Shown here: positions 1-4,203 of the stretch, one piece after another
Layout of the letters: every line of letters begins with the position of its first letter
Position numbering within the stretch: the stretch's first letter is position 1
Source: Candidatus Hermodarchaeota archaeon
GTDB lineage: Archaea > Asgardarchaeota > Hermodarchaeia > Hermodarchaeales > Hermodarchaeaceae
NCBI GenBank assembly: GCA_016839995.1
Contig: JAEOTD010000071.1
Location: 1-6,639 of the forward strand
Direction: 5' to 3'
Length of the DNA stretch: 6,639 nucleotides
Notes under the pieces: generated by a model
Seen by the model: only the letters and a program-made list of their open reading frames with translations
Told to the model about the DNA's origin: nothing
The model's database searches: none
Translations under genes and position numbers: made by a program

Positions 1-720
1 ATTCTTATTACAGCGTTATTTCTCACTACAACGCAAATCAACGGTCAGGCTCATTCAACCGCTGCAGTGGTGTGGAGCGATGATTTTGAAGATGGTGATA
101 TCAGCGACTGGACACTTGCAATAGGGTCGTTCTCAGTAGCAGATGGTTCTTTACGAGGAACTGATTCAGCGAATGCGATATCCCATGCTTCGACAACAGC
201 TTACGGGACTTGGACATTTGATATTGAAATTGTTGACTTCTCTTCGGTATATGTGAACATTTTGGCAGGAGAAATAAGTGGTGGTGGAATTTCCACGAGT
301 TGCTATTGTCTTCACATCAACCAGTTTGATATGGAGCTCTTAGAATCCACTAATTATCAAAACACTCAACTCGACAGTTATGATCCCTCAGAAAGTTTAG
401 AAGGGTGGCTAAACATTGAAGTTGTCCGCGAAGCAACTGGGCAATTTACAATTTCTGTTAACGGCACAGAGCAAATGGCTGCTACAGATACCACTCACAC
501 GGTGTCGACGTATTTCGTGTTTTATTGCAACGATGATTGTGCTATTGACAACATCGAAATTGACGAATCAGCTGGCACATCACCTCCTCCAAATGGTCCA
601 GGAACTTCACCTCCTCCTGGGATTCCCGGCTTTCCCTTAGCCGCCATCGGTCTCGGGCTTCTTATTCCAATTGCATTGGTTCTGGTTACTCGGTACCGAA
701 GTGCTGGCAAGACGGAGTAA
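1..720 (+). CDS. Secreted surface protein, jelly-roll-like domain, PGFP C-terminal anchor (5' partial)
   Basis: The reading frame is open from the first base, so the true start lies upstream of the window; 239 residues are visible. Residues 1-17 (ILITALFLTT...GQA) look like the end of a signal peptide, with likely cleavage after GQA. Residues 25-190 form a beta-rich domain opening with DDFEDGDISDW and a 'G.. V.DG.L' pattern, typical of LamG/concanavalin-like extracellular jelly rolls; no catalytic residues are recognisable. Four cysteines occur in two pairs (SCYC and CNDDC), which could form disulphides. A Pro/Gly/Ser/Thr linker (about 191-206) contains GTSPPP twice. It leads to PGFP (209-212), a hydrophobic helix (about 213-229) and arginines (RYR), the tripartite layout of archaeosortase-processed tails. 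The inferred role is a cell-surface or S-layer-associated binding or adhesion protein, anchored by the tail or by lipid after cleavage. The ligand is unknown. A plain single-span membrane anchor is the alternative. Confidence 0.8.
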   Translation: MLITALFLTTTQINGQAHSTAAVVWSDDFEDGDISDWTLAIGSFSVADGSLRGTDSANAISHASTTAYGTWTFDIEIVDFSSVYVNILAGEISGGGISTSCYCLHINQFDMELLESTNYQNTQLDSYDPSESLEGWLNIEVVREATGQFTISVNGTEQMAATDTTHTVSTYFVFYCNDDCAIDNIEIDESAGTSPPPNGPGTSPPPGIPGFPLAAIGLGLLIPIALVLVTRYRSAGKTE

Positions 721-771
721 AAGGCATTTGGGAAGACTCAACAGCTATTCTGACGTCTTCCCAAGCCTTTT
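719..771 (+). terminator. Stem-loop with T-rich 3' arm after the surface-protein gene
   Basis: AAAAGGC (719-725) pairs with GCCTTTT (765-771), and TTGGGAAGAC (728-737) pairs with GTCTTCCCAA (755-764). This gives a 17-bp stem with one AT bulge and a 17-nt loop. The stem begins inside the TAA stop codon and ends in a T run, which fits transcription termination. Archaeal terminators depend mainly on T tracts, so the hairpin may also protect the mRNA 3' end. The TTTTAT at its 3' edge (768-773) could additionally serve as a weak TATA-like element for the next gene. Confidence 0.7.
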
Positions 772-807
772 ATCTTTCAAGAATGCTGTGCGTCTGAGGT
801 TTTGTAC

Positions 808-1170
808 ATGTCTGAGGTTGATCTATTTTCTGGCGCTAAAGTGGTTATCTCAATTAAAGCAAATTACGAGATTCGAGATGAAACTGGATTCAATGTCCTC
901 GAGAAAACGAAGGGTGAGTTAGTGCTTACGGAAAAAGAATTTGTCTTTCTCGAGGTTAAGGGTACGTTTAAGAAAGAGAAAAAGCGGGTGCATGGGTTTC
1001 CGTCAGACCGGCTCATTGGTCAGAGTTTCACACGATGGACCGGTGGACCTACGTTAATGTATCTGACCTACGAGGATGAATCTGGCAATTCGAAGTATTA
1101 CATCTATGCAGTAAGTAAAGGGGATTATGACAAGTTCATTGGGAAAGTCCATGAACTGCGGCTAATCTAA
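808..1170 (+). CDS. Small soluble protein with PH-like fold (putative)
   Basis: This encodes 120 residues from the ATG at 808. GAGGT at 796-800 lies 7 nt upstream and supports this start over the TTG two codons earlier. There is no signal peptide or membrane helix. The sequence alternates short beta strands (around residues 10-22, 36-41, 45-51, 60-65, 82-88 and 95-101) with charged turns, and ends in an amphipathic helix (about 104-117, KGDYDKFIGKVHELRL). The 'KGELVLTEKEFVFLE' segment and the final helix resemble small bacterial/archaeal PH/GRAM-like domains, in which a seven-strand barrel is capped by a C-terminal helix. This is a fold guess from pattern only; I do not recognise the family, and ligand and function are unknown. 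It follows the upstream terminator by 36 nt and converges on the PIN-like gene with only 16 nt between stop codons. It may have its own short promoter, but none is clear. Confidence 0.7.
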   Translation: MSEVDLFSGAKVVISIKANYEIRDETGFNVLEKTKGELVLTEKEFVFLEVKGTFKKEKKRVHGFPSDRLIGQSFTRWTGGPTLMYLTYEDESGNSKYYIYAVSKGDYDKFIGKVHELRLI

Positions 1171-1186
1171 GACCTCATGTCAGTTC

Positions 1187-1561
1187 TCATTTTCTGCTCT
1201 TTGAGAGTTTGGCATCGTAGCTTTTTCGAGCCTCGACTGTAGCGAATGGTTCGAGGTGAACGACGGTGTATTCTTCGATTTCTTCTTCTTCGTCACTTCG
1301 TTTTTCGTGAAGAATGAGATAGGTGGGCACAGCTTCTTTTACTGAGATGTAGGCCATTCGTTTGTCAAGGGTTAGAAGGGACCAGCCCTGGTGTTTTGCA
1401 TACGCTATGATTTCTTCATCGGGGTGGCCAACTAGGTCTGGGAAATCGTGAACAGAGTGGCATTCCCAGTTATTTGATTGGAGTAATTCATAGAGTTGAC
1501 CGGCGAGGGTTTTTCTGGATGTGCTAAGGTTTTCATCAAAAAGGATGTGTTGTGAGCCCAT
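1187..1561 (-). CDS. PIN-like domain protein (DUF5615/Mut7-C-like)
   Basis: This encodes 124 residues from ATG at 1561. A strong AGGAGGA (1570-1576) lies 8 nt upstream, whereas the TTG at 1567 would be only 2 nt from it. The N-terminus HILFDENLS carries the D9-E10-N11 signature of PIN-like proteins of the DUF5615/Mut7-C type. D48 with E49/E50 (HPDEEIIAYAK) and D66 in TLDKRM supply further acidic residues at the positions expected for a metal site. Family members are putative Mg2+-dependent RNases, and some are toxins of toxin-antitoxin pairs. The C-terminal third departs from the core: an acidic run (DEEEEIEE, 90-97) is followed by a strand and a basic helix (KLSKSRK). No small antitoxin gene sits beside it; the upstream neighbour, 45 nt away, is ATPase subunit C on the same strand. 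Co-transcription with subunit C is likely, but no functional link is evident. The fold call is fairly firm; activity and target are not known. Confidence 0.8.
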   Translation of the reverse strand: MGSQHILFDENLSTSRKTLAGQLYELLQSNNWECHSVHDFPDLVGHPDEEIIAYAKHQGWSLLTLDKRMAYISVKEAVPTYLILHEKRSDEEEEIEEYTVVHLEPFATVEARKSYDAKLSKSRK

Positions 1562-1569
1562 TGGCAATC

Positions 1570-1576
1570 TCCTCCT
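1570..1576 (-). promoter_or_regulatory. Ribosome binding site for the PIN-like gene
   Basis: The minus strand reads AGGAGGA, 8 nt before the ATG at 1561. This is among the strongest Shine-Dalgarno matches in the window. It decides the start codon and lets the PIN-like protein be translated independently of subunit C. Confidence 0.65.
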
Positions 1577-1606
1577 GATTTGTTCGCAGGGAATGTAGAG
1601 CAGTGA

Positions 1607-2656
1607 TTACATGATGAGGACGCGACGAATTACATTCGGATCGATTTGATCAGCTTTGCCATTCATGAGGGCCTTCAAGTTGACAATCTCATACCATTTC
1701 AAGTTGAGGTAGCCTAAGACGATGCCGAAATGGAACGGGTATCCCAGTAACGCATCAATTGAATCTGTGCGGATTTGTTCAAGGAATGAATGTTCAAAAG
1801 TGTAGAGTGTTTGGTGAAGCTCATAGGCTTCCCAGCTGCGTGCAATCATGGGGCCATACGAGCTTTCTTGGAGTTTCCGTACTCGCTCCTCGAAGCTCCT
1901 TGAATAGAGGGCCTCCTTACAAAGAGTTCGGGGTAATCGGTATTCAGTATCGAGGAGAAGTGCTTCAGCATCAATCCGATCAATTCCCAGAAAGTGGGTT
2001 CGCAGGGTAATCATCAAGTTTACAAGGTCGATTTCAACGCCTGCAAGCTTGGAAGTCACTTCTTTGTCTAGTCCTTTCTGCTTTTGGGCTCCCGTGTACA
2101 GGTTTTCTAGGATATCAGCATCAATGGCTTGTTCAATTAACACTAATCTACCCGTTTCCTCATATTGTGGGAGGTGGTCTCCGATAATTCGTTTGAAATA
2201 GGGATCCGGGATTTTTGAGACGAATTCGTTGAGATCTTTTGCTGTCAGGAGGTCGAGTAGCACATCGGTGGTAAAGGGGTCGACGGGTACCAGTAATCGT
2301 TCTGCAAGACTGGCATCCTTTTCGGTAACATATAGGCGAAGAATGGGTTTCACAACTTCGCGTTGGAATTTTCGTGTGATCCAATTCATTAATTGTTGAG
2401 AGCCTTTTGGTACATCAGCGCGGATTTCTGCGAGAACACGGTTGAAGTCCAATTGCAAGGCTTGTTCGATTTCTCGAGGTGATGCTGTCTCGTCAAAGTC
2501 TTTGACAATATCCGCATAGCTTGTGACATCTAACACACGCAGTGCAGCATACATATCTCGGGCACCGAGGAGAGCGTCCCAGTGTTCGGAGGTAAGCATA
2601 TCTGCTTTGTATCCACGGATTTTCGCGTTAATGAAACTGTATCGCGCGACTGACAT
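1607..2656 (-). CDS. atpC: A-type ATP synthase subunit C
   Basis: This encodes 349 residues, the usual length for archaeal AtpC/AhaC (the V-ATPase subunit d, AC39 family). The protein sits on the membrane c/K ring and acts as the socket that joins the central stalk (D/F) to the rotor. The N-terminus (ARYSFINAKIRGYKADMLT) followed by 'LLGARDMYAALRVLDVTSYAD' matches the family's opening 'Y.. naRvra...Ll' and 'L..T.Y' patterns. The rest is helical with the expected repeated bundle organisation: helices are rich in Leu and charged residues, there is no transmembrane segment, and the C-terminus includes GIVLGYLNLKWYEIVNLKALM, a typical late AC39 motif. The ATG at 2656 has AGGT at 2661-2664 with 4-nt spacing. 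It lies 13 nt after the stop of the small membrane-protein gene and 45 nt before the PIN-like gene, so the three probably form one transcript. Unusually, H and E are on the opposite strand, and no F, A or B gene follows. Confidence 0.93.
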   Translation of the reverse strand: MSVARYSFINAKIRGYKADMLTSEHWDALLGARDMYAALRVLDVTSYADIVKDFDETASPREIEQALQLDFNRVLAEIRADVPKGSQQLMNWITRKFQREVVKPILRLYVTEKDASLAERLLVPVDPFTTDVLLDLLTAKDLNEFVSKIPDPYFKRIIGDHLPQYEETGRLVLIEQAIDADILENLYTGAQKQKGLDKEVTSKLAGVEIDLVNLMITLRTHFLGIDRIDAEALLLDTEYRLPRTLCKEALYSRSFEERVRKLQESSYGPMIARSWEAYELHQTLYTFEHSFLEQIRTDSIDALLGYPFHFGIVLGYLNLKWYEIVNLKALMNGKADQIDPNVIRRVLIM

Positions 2657-2669
2657 CGTGACCTACCTT

Positions 2670-2930
2670 CTATGTTCTTCCTGATAAGCCTGTTTCTTCC
2701 TTGGCGGCAACTCCTTTTTTCTTTCCGAACAATCCTGCCAGATAGAAGAGTGTACAAAACATCATAAAGGTACCAACTATCGCACCGATAAGGGCTCCAA
2801 TGTACTGCCCGTTGGGTCCCCATATGAAGGGGCCAATAATGTAACCAACGAGGGCAAAGATGAGAATCTCACAGGCGATTGTAGTGTATCGGAAGGCCTG
2901 CCCCATCGAGACCGGAGGGTCGTCGCTCAT
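2670..2930 (-). CDS. Small two-helix membrane protein, AtpZ/AtpI-like
   Basis: This encodes 86 residues from the ATG at 2930. AGGTGAT at 2935-2941 gives ideal 4-nt spacing, whereas ATG 2936 and GTG 2939 fall inside that site. A short polar N-terminus (to about R14) leads into a first membrane helix (about 15-37, containing E21, G29 and G33). A tight GPNGQY turn follows, then a second Gly-rich helix (about 43-68, G45/G49/G53) and a basic/acidic tail (KKK at 70-72). This hairpin, with 'GY.iG' at the end of helix 1 and a GxxxGxxxG helix 2, resembles bacterial AtpZ/AtpI ('ATPase gene 1') proteins. Those assist F-type c-ring assembly or have been proposed to conduct divalent cations. The conserved Asp after the GY.i segment of many bacterial members is absent (G33 here). 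It is not subunit K: two helices are present, but there is no mid-helix ion-binding carboxylate in helix 2. Its place directly before subunit C suggests an A-ATPase accessory or assembly factor; that is inference. Confidence 0.75.
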   Translation of the reverse strand: MSDDPPVSMGQAFRYTTIACEILIFALVGYIIGPFIWGPNGQYIGALIGAIVGTFMMFCTLFYLAGLFGKKKGVAAKEETGLSGRT

Positions 2931-2934
2931 ATCC

Positions 2935-2941
2935 ATCACCT
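2935..2941 (-). promoter_or_regulatory. Ribosome binding site deciding the AtpZ/AtpI-like start
   Basis: The minus strand reads AGGTGAT, a full match to the archaeal 16S 3'-end complement (within GGAGGTGAT). It sits 4 nt before the ATG at 2930 and overlaps the two in-frame upstream candidates. Translation therefore most likely begins MSDDPP. Confidence 0.7.
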
Positions 2942-3116
2942 AAGAATTCATCGAGATGAAATCTTCGTTCGGACTCGATAGTAATAATTCTCCCATTCTT
3001 AAGGTTTCGGAAGATTATTCATATTCCGGAAATTTAACTGATGATAAGGCTTATTAGGATAGGTCATCGTTGAAAGGCGATTAACGACTAGAACTTTGAT
3101 TGTACCGGTGTTGACA
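2942..3116. promoter_or_regulatory. Divergent promoter region between ATPase units C and H-E
   Basis: This 175-bp AT-rich gap separates the starts of the two divergent units. On the minus strand, GAATTATTAC (2990 to 2981) is a plausible TATA box that would start RNA near 2960-2965, about 30 nt before the AtpZ-like ATG. On the plus strand, AAATTTAAC (3030-3038) could be the TATA box for H-E, with TTATTAGG (3051-3058) as an alternative. Two inverted repeats are visible: TTCATC-GA-GATGAA (2947-2960) at the predicted minus-strand start, and the perfect 8-bp palindrome TTCCGGAA (3024-3031) abutting the plus-strand TATA-like box. They may be operators, but none of this is tested. No ORF with good support lies in the gap. 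Confidence 0.45.
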
Positions 3117-3443
3117 ATGAGTGAGGTCTTATCTGGTATCCAAAAAGCAGAAGCTAAGGCGGCAAAGATTATTGAAGAAGCCCAAGAAAAAGCCGAACAG
3201 ATTAAACGAGATGCTGAGCGCCAGGCACGTGAGGCGGAACAGAATGTGCGTCGTGAACTAGCTGAGGAAATTGATGTTCAACGCAAGAATGTAGAGAAAA
3301 AAGCTCAAACGCAATCCAAGTCCATTCTCTCCAAAGCTGACGCAGAGGCTTCGGCTCTCGAGGAACAAGGAAAGAAGAATATGAAGAAAACCGTCGACTT
3401 CATAGTTTCTGCGGTTTACACATTTGGAGGTGCCAGCAAATGA
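3117..3443 (+). CDS. atpH: A-type ATP synthase subunit H
   Basis: This encodes 108 residues from ATG 3117, matching the usual 100-110 for archaeal AhaH. GGTG at 3107-3110 lies 6 nt upstream; the TTG at 3096 would only add IVPVLT and has no better site. Residues about 4-90 are an uninterrupted Ala/Glu/Lys/Arg/Gln helix (IQKAEAKAAKIIEEAQEKA and onward), the right-handed coiled coil that pairs with subunit E to form the peripheral stalk of the A1Ao complex. The hydrophobic end segment (KKTVDFIVSAVYTFGG) matches the C-terminal helix that docks onto the globular part of E. It is soluble and lies at the cytoplasmic face of the membrane. The TGA overlaps the start of E by 4 nt, so the two partners are translationally coupled in about equal amounts. 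Subunit I, which often follows H, is missing here. Confidence 0.92.
   Translation: MSEVLSGIQKAEAKAAKIIEEAQEKAEQIKRDAERQAREAEQNVRRELAEEIDVQRKNVEKKAQTQSKSILSKADAEASALEEQGKKNMKKTVDFIVSAVYTFGGASK
3426..3432 (+). promoter_or_regulatory. Ribosome binding site for subunit E inside the H gene
   Basis: GGAGGTG within the last codons of H lies 7 nt before the ATG at 3440 and matches the anti-Shine-Dalgarno sequence over seven bases. It fixes the E start within the ATGA overlap. Confidence 0.75.
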
Positions 3444-4090
3444 GCAAGGTTTCATCCGCGGACCAAATCGAGCAAACCATTATTCGTGAATCTAAGGCTG
3501 ATGCCAAACGCATTGTTGATGATGCTGAAGTTGAGGCTCGCCAATTATTAATCGACGCCCAAGAAAATGCCCAGACCAATCTTACTGGTTGGGCAGAACG
3601 TCGTAAGCAAATGGCGCAAGGCTCTGGTGACCGAATTCTTGGGAAAGCTCAAAATGATGCCCATATGCGAGTGATGAATGCCCAAGCTCGAATGATGGAT
3701 GAGGCTTTCGAGCAAGCTCGGAAGCGGTTTGATAAAGAACGAAGCGCCGCCAAATACAAGACCTTCCTTAGGAGTCTCATTATCGATGCAGGCATTCAGC
3801 TTGGTGGGGGAGATCTCGTGGTTCTATCCCGAAAAGAAGACCAGCCTGTTATCTCAAAAATCACCGGTCTTGGCACAGCTATCTCTAAGGGTGCCGGTAA
3901 AACTGCTAAAGTTTCAGTTGGAAAACAGGCCGTCGATATGATTGGCGGTGTTATCGTCCAGAATAAAGACGGTAACATTACCGTTGATTACCGAATTGAA
4001 ACCCTTCTAGACCAAGTAGAGGTAAAATACCGGAACGAAATTGCTAAAACCCTCTTCCCAAAAGAAGCACAACCTGAAAAGTCCGAATAA
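3440..4090 (+). CDS. atpE: A-type ATP synthase subunit E
   Basis: This encodes 216 residues, slightly longer than the common 185-205 for archaeal AtpE/AhaE (V-ATPase subunit E family). It forms the peripheral stalk with H and anchors the catalytic A3B3 head to the membrane stator. Residues about 5-100 are a charged, Ala-rich coiled coil (IEQTIIRESKADAKRIVDDA and onward). From about 105 the globular alpha/beta head begins (KTFLRSLIIDAGIQLGGGDL), including the family's signature GGVIVQNKDGNITVDYRIET (169-188). The tail KEAQPEKSE is extra and probably disordered. The start is set by the ATGA overlap with H and the strong GGAGGTG. The gene ends its unit: a 113-nt gap with a new promoter separates it from the Ca2+ pump, and the usual next genes (C, F, A, B) are absent from this strand. 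Confidence 0.94.
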   Translation: MSKVSSADQIEQTIIRESKADAKRIVDDAEVEARQLLIDAQENAQTNLTGWAERRKQMAQGSGDRILGKAQNDAHMRVMNAQARMMDEAFEQARKRFDKERSAAKYKTFLRSLIIDAGIQLGGGDLVVLSRKEDQPVISKITGLGTAISKGAGKTAKVSVGKQAVDMIGGVIVQNKDGNITVDYRIETLLDQVEVKYRNEIAKTLFPKEAQPEKSE

Positions 4091-4203
4091 TACTTGCGGC
4101 ACAGAATTGGCTATCCTTCACTGATAACACACAACGTTAAATAAACGAGACGCGCTGAATGCCTCGTTAACAAACGTTTGCGTTTGCCAGCTTATATGAA
4201 CCG
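4091..4203 (+). promoter_or_regulatory. Intergenic promoter region of the Ca2+ pump gene with a 10-bp palindrome
   Basis: TTAAATAAA (4137-4145) is the best TATA-like element and would start RNA around 4165-4170, giving a leader of about 35 nt. At that predicted start lie GTTAAC (4166-4171) and the perfect palindrome CAAACGTTTG (4171-4180), a possible repressor site. AACGAG (4144-4149) and CTCGTT (4163-4168) form a second inverted repeat flanking the expected start. No Shine-Dalgarno is seen before the ATG at 4204, and no clear terminator follows subunit E. The assignments are pattern-based only. Confidence 0.4.

Noticed and set aside
67..720. Surface protein starting at the GTG at 67
   Set aside because: The frame is open upstream to base 1 and encodes a hydrophobic segment ending GQA that fits a signal peptide, so the gene is 5'-truncated by the window and does not start at 67.
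671..922. Plus-strand open frame spanning the end of the surface protein, the hairpin and the PH-like gene
   Set aside because: It overlaps two better-supported genes in another frame, crosses a strong terminator-like stem, and its translation looks like random sequence.
1759..2384. Alternative open frames on both strands inside subunit C
   Set aside because: They are overlaps of a clear AC39-family gene, with Cys/Arg/Pro-rich translations and no ribosome site.
2670..2930. Subunit K (rotor ring proteolipid) as identity of the small membrane protein
   Set aside because: It has the right size and two helices, but helix 2 has no ion-binding Glu/Asp and the helix 1 motif does not match K; E21 lies near the start of helix 1 only.
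3096..3116. TTG start seven codons upstream of subunit H
   Set aside because: It adds residues not expected in the family, and the ATG at 3117 has GGTG at proper spacing.
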